Part shown: positions 25,150 through 32,391 of the stretch, piece after piece
Layout: the number at the start of each line of letters is the position of its first letter
Position numbering within the stretch: position 1 is the first letter of the stretch
Source: Pseudopedobacter sp037968815
GTDB taxonomy: Bacteria; Bacteroidota; Bacteroidia; Sphingobacteriales; Sphingobacteriaceae
Direction of reading: 5' to 3'
Length of the DNA: 64,000 nucleotides
NCBI GenBank assembly: GCA_037968815.1
Contig: JBBKWF010000013.1
Location: 1-64,000 of the forward strand
Position numbers and translations under genes: made by a program
Notes under the pieces: generated by a model
Told to the model about the DNA's origin: nothing
The model's input: only the letters and a program-made list of their open reading frames with translations
Database searches by the model: none

Positions 25150-25235
25150 ATCTGCTTCCACTTGATAAGGCTTTTACGATAGCGTGTTGAAATACCCAAA
25201 ATAAATTAAATAAAACGATAATATCATAAAAATAA

Positions 25236-25526
25236 ATGTCTGTAATTGCTAAGAAATTAGATCAGGTGTTGGATCGCACCCAAAAGCTGGTTGAACTATC
25301 AAAAGCTTTACAGGAGCAAAATGACCTTGTTAATTTAGAAAACCAATCGTTAAAAGTTGCACTGGAAAGCAGTGAAATTAAACGAAAAGAGATGGAAGAA
25401 AAATTACGTGTGGTTAAATTGGCGAAAAGTTTAGAAGGAACAAGTGAAAAAACACTTGATATCAAACAAAAAATTAACGAATTTGTGCGAGAAATAGATA
25501 AGTGTATTGTATTGCTAAGTAAGTAA
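25236..25526 (+). CDS. Small coiled-coil protein upstream of zapA
   Basis: A 96-residue, highly charged protein predicted to be almost entirely coiled coil (heptad-like LVELSKALQEQNDLVNLENQ). It lies between pheT and zapA and is only 22 bases upstream of zapA, so it is probably co-transcribed. Position and shape suggest a ZapB-like or ZapA-partner role in division, but sequence similarity to ZapB cannot be claimed. Confidence 0.72.
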   Translation: MSVIAKKLDQVLDRTQKLVELSKALQEQNDLVNLENQSLKVALESSEIKRKEMEEKLRVVKLAKSLEGTSEKTLDIKQKINEFVREIDKCIVLLSK

Positions 25527-25548
25527 TACAGGTGAACCTAATGATCAG

Positions 25549-25842
25549 ATGGGAGAAATCTCGATAAAAATAAATATTGCCGACCGTGTTTATCCGTTAA
25601 AAATAAACATGGAAGAGGAAGAAGTGGTGAGGAGAGCTGCCAAGTTAATTAATGACCGTATTAAGGAGTTGCAAGACAAATATGCGGTTAAAGATAAGCA
25701 AGACTTGCTTTCTATGTGTGTGTTGCATTATGCTACGCTCTCTTTAAATGCGGAGAAAAAAGCTAGCCATGCGGATATAGACGTAGCAGAGAAAGTGGAC
25801 GAATTGGATAGTATTTTAAACGATTTTTTCAAAAAAGCATAA
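25549..25842 (+). CDS. zapA: Cell division protein ZapA
   Basis: A 97-residue protein. The N-terminal beta-rich domain (ISIKINIADRVYPLKINMEE) and the C-terminal helix (HYATLSLNAEKKASHADIDV) are the ZapA layout; EEEEVVRRAAKLINDRIKEL is the typical connecting helix. ZapA binds and bundles FtsZ filaments at the Z ring. It is followed by the probable 6S RNA gene and rny, an order I associate with Bacteroidota genomes. Confidence 0.9.
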   Translation: MGEISIKINIADRVYPLKINMEEEEVVRRAAKLINDRIKELQDKYAVKDKQDLLSMCVLHYATLSLNAEKKASHADIDVAEKVDELDSILNDFFKKA

Positions 25843-25861
25843 TTATTTAATCAGAAAAAAC

Positions 25862-25869
25862 TATTTTTG
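25862..25869 (+). promoter_or_regulatory. -7 box of the putative 6S RNA
   Basis: TATTTTTG is an exact TAnnTTTG box seven to eight bases before the first closing-stem base of the RNA (25877), the expected distance to a start site. No -33 TTTG is visible. Confidence 0.6.
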
Positions 25870-25875
25870 AAGATA

Positions 25876-26044
25876 TAACCGCTTTAGGTTTTAGGTTTCA
25901 CTATTTATTAAACTTAACACTTCGATATTAAGAAGGGTTACAAAAGCATAACTCATCTGGCTCTGCCACCTGTTTACAGCTTAAACCCTAAACATGTTCG
26001 ACAAGTTTACAATACATGGGATCTAAAATTTAATGCGGTTTTTT
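25876..26044 (+). ncRNA. ssrS: Putative 6S RNA (6S-Flavo-like)
   Basis: This non-coding stretch of about 170 bases between zapA and rny has its own -7 box and a T-run end. The ends pair: AACCGC (25877-25882) with GCGGTT (26035-26040), then after an internal loop TTTTAG with CTAAAA, giving a long rod with an open centre, the plan of 6S RNA, which binds RNA polymerase holoenzyme. The position next to zapA is also where 6S RNA is found in many bacteria. It contains no convincing reading frame. Exact ends are estimates, and assignment rests on position and fold only. Confidence 0.7.
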
Positions 26045-26064
26045 ATTTTATTTAATTACAATTT

Positions 26065-27627
26065 ATGGAAATAGTTTATTACCTACTTATCGCAATAGTT
26101 GCTCTTGGGTTAGGTATTTTTATCGGAAGATATTTACTGCGCAGTTTGTTGAAACAACAAGAAGTTTCTGCGCAAAATAAAGTGAAAAAGATTTTAAGAG
26201 AAGCAGAAAATAATGCCGAAATCTTAAAGAAAAATAAGTTGCTGGAAGCAAAAGAGAAGTTTTTGCAAATGAAAGCAGATCATGAGCAAGAGGTTAACCA
26301 GAAAAACAACACCATTGCTCAGAGAGAGAACTCTTTTAAGCAAAAAGAGCAGTCTTTAAATCAAAAGCTTGAGAACCAAAACAAAAAAGAGCAAGATCTT
26401 GAAAATCAGCGTAAAGGATTTGAAAAACAAACTGAGATTTTAAAGACTAAGCAGGAAGAGGTTGAAGCTGTTAAGTTGCAACACGTTTCTCAATTAGAAG
26501 CTATCGCTGGTCTAAGTGCGGCAGAAGCTAAAGTACAGTTAGAAAGTAATCTAAAAGAGGAAGCCCGTACCAACGCAATGGCATCTATTAAAGATATTGT
26601 GGACGATGCTCGTTTAACAGCAGCTAAAGAAGCTAAAAAGGTGGTTATTCAAACCATTCAGCGTACCGCTACAGAATCAGCTATCGAAAACACGGTTTCT
26701 ATTTTCAATATTGAAAACGATGAAATTAAAGGTAGAATTATTGGTCGTGAAGGTCGTAATATTAGAGCTTTAGAAGCGGCTACTGGTATCGAAATTATCG
26801 TAGATGATACACCAGAAGCAATTATTTTATCAGGTTTTGATCCGGTTAGGAGAGAGATTGCCCGTTTAGCTTTGCACCGTTTGGTTACAGACGGACGTAT
26901 TCACCCAGCCCGTATTGAGGAAGTGGTTGCTAAAACGCAGAAACAAATTGAGGAAGAGATTGTAGAAATTGGTGAACGTACTGTTATTGATTTAGGTATC
27001 CACGGTTTACACCCTGAGTTGATTAGAATGGTGGGACGTATGCGCTACCGTTCATCTTACGGACAGAATTTGTTACAACACTCTCGCGAGGTTGCAAATT
27101 TCTGTGCGACTATGGCATCAGAGTTAGGCTTAAATGCTAAAATGGCTAAGAGAGCTGGATTACTGCATGATATTGGTAAAGTGCCTGATGATAACCCAGA
27201 ATTACCTCACGCAATTTTAGGTATGCAATTGGCAGAGAAATATAAGGAACATCCTGAAATTTGTAATGCTATTGGTGCTCACCATGATGAAATTGAGATG
27301 ACTTCCATGATTTCGCCAATTATTCAAGCTTGTGATGCTATTTCTGGCGCAAGGCCGGGTGCAAGACGTGAAGTTGTAGAAAGTTATATCCGTAGGTTAA
27401 AAGAGCTGGAAAGCTTAGCATTATCTTACCCTGGTGTTGAAAAAACATTTGCGATACAAGCTGGTAGAGAGTTGAGAGTTGTAGTAGAAAGCGAAAAGAT
27501 TTCTGATGCACAATCTGAAATTTTAGCAGCAGATATTTCAAACCGTATACAAACTGAAATGACCTATCCGGGACAAATTAAAGTAACGGTGATCAGAGAA
27601 ACTAGGAGTGTATCTTACGCAAAATAG
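26065..27627 (+). CDS. rny: Ribonuclease Y
   Basis: A 520-residue membrane-anchored endoribonuclease that starts mRNA decay. Order: N-terminal transmembrane helix (MEIVYYLLIAIVALGLGIFI), long charged coiled coil (about 30-190), KH RNA-binding domain (about 210-275, with IKGRIIGREGRNIRALEAAT), then the HD domain with SREVANFCATMASELGL, the metal-binding HDIGK and HHDEIEM. Length and order are standard. It is downstream of the putative 6S RNA and is closed by a strong terminator. Confidence 0.96.
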   Translation: MEIVYYLLIAIVALGLGIFIGRYLLRSLLKQQEVSAQNKVKKILREAENNAEILKKNKLLEAKEKFLQMKADHEQEVNQKNNTIAQRENSFKQKEQSLNQKLENQNKKEQDLENQRKGFEKQTEILKTKQEEVEAVKLQHVSQLEAIAGLSAAEAKVQLESNLKEEARTNAMASIKDIVDDARLTAAKEAKKVVIQTIQRTATESAIENTVSIFNIENDEIKGRIIGREGRNIRALEAATGIEIIVDDTPEAIILSGFDPVRREIARLALHRLVTDGRIHPARIEEVVAKTQKQIEEEIVEIGERTVIDLGIHGLHPELIRMVGRMRYRSSYGQNLLQHSREVANFCATMASELGLNAKMAKRAGLLHDIGKVPDDNPELPHAILGMQLAEKYKEHPEICNAIGAHHDEIEMTSMISPIIQACDAISGARPGARREVVESYIRRLKELESLALSYPGVEKTFAIQAGRELRVVVESEKISDAQSEILAADISNRIQTEMTYPGQIKVTVIRETRSVSYAK

Positions 27628-27674
27628 AAACTTTAGGTTATCTAATATAAGAATCTAGTTTGACTAGAAACTTT

Positions 27675-27706
27675 AAAAAGCGATGGAATTTTCCATCGCT
27701 TTTTTT
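27675..27706 (+). terminator. Rho-independent terminator after rny
   Basis: AAAAAGCGATGGAA (27675-27688) pairs with TTCCATCGCTTTTT from 27691, followed by more Ts to 27706. The innermost pairs open to form the loop. Confidence 0.9.
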
Positions 27707-27736
27707 ATTTAAAAAAAACAACAAATCCAGTTCTGT

Positions 27737-27744
27737 TACCTTTG
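27737..27744 (+). promoter_or_regulatory. -7 box upstream of the Mpo1-like gene
   Basis: TACCTTTG fits the consensus, 71 bases before the ATG at 27816. A second near-match, TACCTTTA (27771-27778), is closer. Which one is used is unclear. Confidence 0.4.
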
Positions 27745-27815
27745 AGGTCTCCGGGGTTAAAACAAATTATTACCTTTACAAATCAAATACTTGTAGCCTC
27801 TGTGGTTAATTCATC

Positions 27816-28316
27816 ATGAAGAAAGAAGAAAAAAGAAAAGTCGATATTTTGTTCGACAAATATTCACAAAGTCACCAAAACCCAACTAATAAATTAATTC
27901 AGTGGATTTGTGTTCCATTGATCGTTTTCAGCATAATTGGCTTGTTAACGGCAATACCTTTTCCGCAGATTGGTTTTTTAGGAAAATACAATACGTACAT
28001 TAATTGGTTTTCTTTTGTGCTAGCCATTTCAATTTATTATTACTCCACACTTTCTCCTATACTATCGTACTTAATGCTTTTCTTTTTCGGGGTTTGCTAC
28101 TTCTTTATTATACAATTAGAGTATTTGGAAAGAGACGGTGGTCCCGCTTTATGGCAGGTAAGTTTATGGATTTTTGTTCTTTCATGGATTGGACAACTTA
28201 TTGGATACAAAATAGAAGGTAAAAGACCATCTTTTTTGGATGATTTAAAGTTTTTAGTAATTGGTCCAATTTGGTTGTGGCACTTTGTGCTGAAGAAATT
28301 GAATGTGAAATATTAA
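27816..28316 (+). CDS. Mpo1-like (DUF962) membrane protein with altered metal ligands
   Basis: A 166-residue membrane protein with four hydrophobic segments. The frame matches the Mpo1/YGL010w family, whose yeast member is an iron-dependent 2-hydroxy-fatty-acid dioxygenase. Family marks: DKYSQSHQNPTNKLIQWICV at the N-terminus and IGQLIGYKIEGKRPSFLDDL near the C-terminus. As I recall the family, the second conserved His follows N-R/K-x-x and a third sits in GHxxxE; here these read NKLIQ and GYKIEG, so two likely iron ligands are Gln and Tyr. The first (SHQNP) remains. Activity may be lost or changed. It is monocistronic, converging on the glutamate dehydrogenase gene. Confidence 0.75.
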   Translation: MKKEEKRKVDILFDKYSQSHQNPTNKLIQWICVPLIVFSIIGLLTAIPFPQIGFLGKYNTYINWFSFVLAISIYYYSTLSPILSYLMLFFFGVCYFFIIQLEYLERDGGPALWQVSLWIFVLSWIGQLIGYKIEGKRPSFLDDLKFLVIGPIWLWHFVLKKLNVKY

Positions 28317-28468
28317 GTTCTTTGGTTAAACACAGAGTTCTCAGAGATTTTTTACGGAGTTTACAGAGGGTTTTGTAGTCAATTTTAACGAATTGTAAGA
28401 ATTAACTACGGTGGGCACAGGCCGTGTATTATGCAAAGTAATATAAGTTCGACTTATTGTTGAAATAG

Positions 28469-28507
28469 AAAGAGCCGTTTTAATGTTAAGTTAAAACGGC
28501 TCTTTTG
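28469..28507. terminator. Terminator between the Mpo1-like and glutamate dehydrogenase genes
   Basis: AAAGAGCCGTTTTAA (28469-28483) and its complement 28491-28505 form a 15-bp stem with a seven-base loop. It is closest to the minus-strand dehydrogenase gene end (28579). Confidence 0.85.
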
Positions 28508-28527
28508 TTAAAAGTATTTTATTTGGA

Positions 28528-28577
28528 GTTTCAGCAATGTGTTTTCAGCATTATGCTTTCAGCCTTCAGCTTTTAAA
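28528..28577. repeat. Dispersed short intergenic repeat
   Basis: TTTCAGCAATGTGTTTTCAG, then CATTATGCTTTCAGCCTTCAG and CTTTTAAAA. It shares GCTTTCAGCCTTCAGCTTTT-like units with 7701-7736 and, less closely, 33790-33836. Similarity judged by eye. Confidence 0.5.
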
Positions 28578-28578
28578 A

Positions 28579-30012
28579 CTAAGGCCAAATACCCATATTC
28601 AAATAAGATATTGCAATTTTATCCACCGCTAATGTAAAAGCAGCAGTACGTAAACTATCGATTTTACCCTGCATTTTACGCTCCCTAATCTCGTGGTACG
28701 AGCGCATCATGGTATCTTCTAAGCCAGAATTAACTAACTCTAACTCCGAAGCACCTTTTGCAACCACTAATCTCTGCTCTGGAGTTAAAACAGTGCCAGT
28801 GGTAGATTCAATTAAATTCATGATATTGATGTTTGAATTTTCATCATATCTACGTCCCATACGCCCGAAAGCGACGTGTGACAAGTTTTTTAACCACTCA
28901 AAATAAGAAACTGTAACTCCACCTGCGTTAGCATACATATCTGGGATGATAATGCCACCGTTTTCTAAAAACATAGCAGCAGCACTTGGTGTAGTTGGTC
29001 CGTTGGCTCCCTCTGCAATAATTTTTGCTTTTAATTTCCCAACGTTTGCATCGGTAATTTGGTTCTCTAAAGCTGCAGGGACTAAAATATCGCAAGCTTG
29101 CTCTAAACCTTCGTTAGAGTTTGCAAACTCTTTCTCGGCTTTGCTATAGCCCAAAATAGACCCTGTTTCTTTTCTGTGTTTTACAACGGCATCTAAATCT
29201 AAACCATTTTGGTTGTAAACTGCGCCTTCATACTCGCACAGTCCAACAACTATTGCCCCAAATTCAATCAAATATTTAGCGGCATTATAGCCCACGTTTC
29301 CTAAACCCTGAACAATTACTTTTTTATTTGTTAAACCTTGCTGTAAACCTATGGCTTTCATATCATCAGCAATAGAAACACACTCTCTAATTGCGAAAGC
29401 AACACCACGTCCAGTTGCTTCCTTTCTCCCTGCAATTCCGTGTAGGGCAATTGGTTTCCCTGTAACGCAACCCAAGGCATCTAAAGATCCTGGATTCATA
29501 GTCATGTAAGTATCAGCAATCCACGACATTTCTCTTTCACCAGAACCATAGTCAGGAGCTGGGACATCTATACCGGGACCAATAAAATTCTTTTTGATTA
29601 ATTCTACTGTGTAACGGCGAGTTATAGTTTCTAACTCTGCGACAGTATAGTCTTTAGGATTTATTTTGATTCCGCCTTTAGCACCTCCAAAAGGAACGTT
29701 TACAATGGCACATTTATAAGTCATCAGTGCTGCTAATGCCATCACTTCATCCTCATTTACCATTTCGCTGTAACGGATACCACCTTTAGTTGGCGACATA
29801 TGATGGGAGTGTTCTACCCTCCAAGCATGGATAATTTCAAAACTGTTTCCTCTACGGATTGGGAATTGAAACCTGTAAACACTATTACAAGCTTTAATTT
29901 GATTGAGAAGACCAGGGTCGTGATTACTGTATTTAGCCGCTTGATCTACGTATTGGCATACATCAGCATAAAAGTGTGGCTCCTCATTAAAAAGATTGTT
30001 GGCATTAGTCAT
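28579..30012 (-). CDS. Glu/Leu/Phe/Val dehydrogenase (glutamate dehydrogenase)
   Basis: A 477-residue enzyme that interconverts glutamate and 2-oxoglutarate plus ammonia. The N-terminal domain has the active-site region MTYKCAIVNVPFGGAKGGIK with its lysines, preceded by HSHHMSPTKGGIRYS and followed by the catalytic-Asp region GIDVPAPDYGSGEREMSWI. The nucleotide-binding domain has VIVQGLGNVGYNAAKYLIEFG and later IIAEGANGPTT. Acidic residues after the second strand (LCEYEGAVYNQ) hint at NAD preference, which is inference. It is monocistronic with a terminator downstream; a weak -7 match (TACCTTAG, minus strand, 30047-30054) lies upstream. Confidence 0.93.
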   Translation of the reverse strand: MTNANNLFNEEPHFYADVCQYVDQAAKYSNHDPGLLNQIKACNSVYRFQFPIRRGNSFEIIHAWRVEHSHHMSPTKGGIRYSEMVNEDEVMALAALMTYKCAIVNVPFGGAKGGIKINPKDYTVAELETITRRYTVELIKKNFIGPGIDVPAPDYGSGEREMSWIADTYMTMNPGSLDALGCVTGKPIALHGIAGRKEATGRGVAFAIRECVSIADDMKAIGLQQGLTNKKVIVQGLGNVGYNAAKYLIEFGAIVVGLCEYEGAVYNQNGLDLDAVVKHRKETGSILGYSKAEKEFANSNEGLEQACDILVPAALENQITDANVGKLKAKIIAEGANGPTTPSAAAMFLENGGIIIPDMYANAGGVTVSYFEWLKNLSHVAFGRMGRRYDENSNINIMNLIESTTGTVLTPEQRLVVAKGASELELVNSGLEDTMMRSYHEIRERKMQGKIDSLRTAAFTLAVDKIAISYLNMGIWP

Positions 30013-30126
30013 AACGTATAATTAGGTTATCAATGTTTTTCTATGACTAAGGTAGCACTAAAAAAAATATTGAAAGCCTTTTTAAACGAATAAATGCTCT
30101 GCTTAAAGCTTATTCTAATTCGTTAG

Positions 30127-30333
30127 CTAGTTTTCTTTCTCGAGCTTTTTTACCCTTTTGTCAATACTGAAAAGATAGAGAATGAAAGCGGTAAAAAGAA
30201 GTAACATTACAGCTACAACTACATATATTTTACCAGAAGATCTTAGTGTTTCAGCCATATCAATACCGTTGCCTTCAGCAAATGCAGTAAGAGAGCTAAT
30301 GAAAGTGACAATAAATAGAACTATTTTTTTCAT
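30127..30333 (-). CDS. ccmD: CcmD family protein
   Basis: A 68-residue protein. The frame extends upstream to 30447 inside ccmC, but ATG 30333 opens a signal-like segment (MKKIVLFIVTFISSLTAFA). A single membrane helix follows (IYVVVAVMLLLFTAFILYLF) and a charged tail (SIDKRVKKLEKEN), the layout of CcmD proteins that stabilise the heme exporter and CcmC-CcmE contact. It lies 35 bases after ccmC in the same direction. Confidence 0.8.
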   Translation of the reverse strand: MKKIVLFIVTFISSLTAFAEGNGIDMAETLRSSGKIYVVVAVMLLLFTAFILYLFSIDKRVKKLEKEN

Positions 30334-30368
30334 GATGAAAATATTTTGTTTGACTTGTCGTCGATATT

Positions 30369-31031
30369 TTAGATTTGATTTCTTTTGTTTTCCAGTTTTC
30401 TGATGCGGAAGCGAATATTCATAATCCAAACTGCAATACCTATCCAACCTAAAACAGCAGGATAAAATACAAAACGCATATTTGAATCTAGATCGTAAGC
30501 TCCAAAACCGGGATTACCGCCATTGCCAGGGTGCAATGAATCTGTTAAACGGGGTAACACAAAAAGTAAAACTACCATCACCGGAAAGGAGAAAATATTA
30601 TATATGGCCGATATTTTTGCTCGTTTCTGTTCTTCGTCTAAAGAACTACGTAAAACAGTATATGCTAAATACATTAAAGTTGCAATTGCTGCACTGTTTA
30701 ATTTAGGGTCATTAGGCCATGGAGAACCCCATGTAAAGTTAGCCCAAATCATTCCGGATAATAAACCGACAAAACCAAACACTAGTCCTGTGTTCACACT
30801 TTCAACGGCTATTAAATCATATTTCTCATTATTAGTTTGTAGATATCTAATGCTATTAACTACTGCAACAGTATAAATAACAATCATTGCAAACCACATG
30901 GGTACATGGAAATATAAATTACGAATGCTTTCGTGTAAAATGGGTAATGTGGGTACTTTTAAAAGTAGGCCGGCAACTACGCTAAAGAGAACAAATACCG
31001 ATGCTGTGATTTTCCACCAGTTGTTAGACAT
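30369..31031 (-). CDS. ccmC: Cytochrome c biogenesis protein CcmC/CcsA
   Basis: A 220-residue membrane protein with six hydrophobic helices that handles heme for cytochrome c maturation. The heme-handling WWD-type motif appears as NFTWGSPWPNDPKLNSAAIA in a loop between helices, and two His residues flank it (LYFHVPMWFAM and DSLHPGNGG), the expected axial ligands. The size is that of CcmC rather than full CcsA. It lies between ccmB (12 bases upstream) and ccmD. Confidence 0.9.
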   Translation of the reverse strand: MSNNWWKITASVFVLFSVVAGLLLKVPTLPILHESIRNLYFHVPMWFAMIVIYTVAVVNSIRYLQTNNEKYDLIAVESVNTGLVFGFVGLLSGMIWANFTWGSPWPNDPKLNSAAIATLMYLAYTVLRSSLDEEQKRAKISAIYNIFSFPVMVVLLFVLPRLTDSLHPGNGGNPGFGAYDLDSNMRFVFYPAVLGWIGIAVWIMNIRFRIRKLENKRNQI

Positions 31032-31043
31032 ATTTTTACAGTT

Positions 31044-31703
31044 TTAATCTCGCCAAAGGTAAGGAAATAGTAGTAAAGAAACTGTGATAACTATTAAATT
31101 AATGGCAGTTAAAACACCTATTTCGTCAAGCGATACTGACCTATCTAAACCGTCCATTGCATTTTTTGAAAGTTTGATGATTAAGATGATAACTGGGATA
31201 ATAACCGGGAAACTTAAAATAGCCATTAACGTTCCGTTATTATTTGCTTTTGATGCAATTGCAGAAATCATAGTAAATACACTTGAAAAACTGATAGCAC
31301 CCAGCATAACTGCACCAAAATATAGTAATTTATCACCTACATTATTCTGGAAAACTATACTATAAAAGAACAAAGCAATTACCGACATTAAAATCATCAG
31401 CAACATATTGTAAATTATTTTGGCAATAATAATTGCTTGCGGACTGGCAATTTGGTAATAGTATAAAAGCCGACCCTTGCTTTCTTGTACAAAGCTTTTT
31501 GAAATAGCATTAATGGCTGCAAAAAGCATGATAATCCAAAATAGAGCATTCCAAACTAAAGGAGGTGTGGTTCTAAAAGAGAGGTAGCAAACAAAAACCG
31601 TAGAAACTACATAAAGCAATATCCCATTTAACGCATATTTTGAGCGCCACTCTAAAACAATTTCTTTTTTTAGAAGGTATTTGATTTGTGGGTATAGATT
31701 CAT
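31044..31703 (-). CDS. ccmB: Heme exporter protein CcmB
   Basis: A 219-residue membrane protein with six hydrophobic helices. KYLLKKEIVLEWRSKYALNG at the start and the LGAISFSSVFTMISAIASKA segment match CcmB, the permease part of the CcmAB complex that releases CcmE-bound holo-heme. The ATPase partner gene ccmA is not adjacent and was not seen in the window. It is the first gene of ccmB-ccmC-ccmD; a 35-base palindrome lies upstream, between it and gldC. Confidence 0.9.
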   Translation of the reverse strand: MNLYPQIKYLLKKEIVLEWRSKYALNGILLYVVSTVFVCYLSFRTTPPLVWNALFWIIMLFAAINAISKSFVQESKGRLLYYYQIASPQAIIIAKIIYNMLLMILMSVIALFFYSIVFQNNVGDKLLYFGAVMLGAISFSSVFTMISAIASKANNNGTLMAILSFPVIIPVIILIIKLSKNAMDGLDRSVSLDEIGVLTAINLIVITVSLLLFPYLWRD

Positions 31704-31742
31704 TTTTATTTGATGCTTGGCTAAGACTTAGGGTTTTTCATA

Positions 31743-31777
31743 TAGACTTACGAAGTTTTGAAAACTTCGTAAGTCTA
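31743..31777. repeat. Perfect 35-base palindrome between gldC and ccmB
   Basis: TAGACTTACGAAGTTTT (31743-31759) and its exact reverse complement (31761-31777) meet at a single central G. No T-run follows on either strand, so it does not look like an ordinary terminator; its perfection fits a dispersed palindromic element or an operator-like site. Confidence 0.7.
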
Positions 31778-31783
31778 GAAAAT

Positions 31784-32122
31784 CTATTTTGAAGGCCCCG
31801 TAATCTCCATTTTATCAGCAAAATGAGCGCAATAATCTCTTAAATCTTCAACAATGTTTTTTTCTCCGGTTGCTCTTAAAAAGCTATCACCCATTGTTTG
31901 TAAGGTTTCGTAGAAAAACCTTTTCATTTCATCTGCTGGCATGTCTTTAGTCCATAAGTCAATGCGTAAGCTGTTTTTGAAATTATGATCCCATAAAGCT
32001 AACATCATTGATTTTACAGCCAAGGCTTCTTTATTTTCCGAATCTGTAGACTCCCAAGTTATGTTTTCTGGAACGTTGTTATCGTCAAGTTCTATTGTTA
32101 ATTTAATCTCTGCTTTTTTCAT
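31784..32122 (-). CDS. gldC: Gliding motility protein GldC
   Basis: A 112-residue protein without a signal peptide. ELDDNNVPENITWESTDSEN and KSMMLALWDHNFKNSLRIDL, with DMPADEMKRFFYETLQTMGD, are characteristic of GldC. In Flavobacterium johnsoniae GldC supports gliding but is not strictly essential; it is widespread in Bacteroidota, including non-gliding ones, so its presence does not prove motility. Its start overlaps the preceding gene by four bases (ATGA). Confidence 0.92.
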   Translation of the reverse strand: MKKAEIKLTIELDDNNVPENITWESTDSENKEALAVKSMMLALWDHNFKNSLRIDLWTKDMPADEMKRFFYETLQTMGDSFLRATGEKNIVEDLRDYCAHFADKMEITGPSK

Positions 32123-32391
32123 CCTTTTTTAAAAATAATCATCATTATTACTATTATTAAAATAAACGAACCTTCAATTAACCAGATCCATTTTTTGCTT
32201 TCTATATGCTTCCTGAAAAGTAAATCGGCGAAAAATAAAATTAGAGCCAACGCTAAAGTATAAGCTACTTTAACACCTTTCCCAATACCAATAGTTTCGC
32301 TTTCTAAACCCAACAACACATATACAATGTAGGTGAAGCAAAATGCAACTACCAAGCTTATTGGCGTTATTTTTAAGTTACGCCAGTTCAT
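32119..32391 (-). CDS. Small three-helix membrane protein
   Basis: A 90-residue protein with three hydrophobic helices (LVVAFCFTYIVYVLLGL, VAYTLALALILFFADLLF, WLIEGSFILIIVIMMIIF) and a short basic tail. No family recognised. Its ATG overlaps the helicase stop by one base and its stop overlaps the gldC start by four, so helicase, this gene and gldC form one translationally coupled unit. Confidence 0.72.
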   Translation of the reverse strand: MNWRNLKITPISLVVAFCFTYIVYVLLGLESETIGIGKGVKVAYTLALALILFFADLLFRKHIESKKWIWLIEGSFILIIVIMMIIFKKG

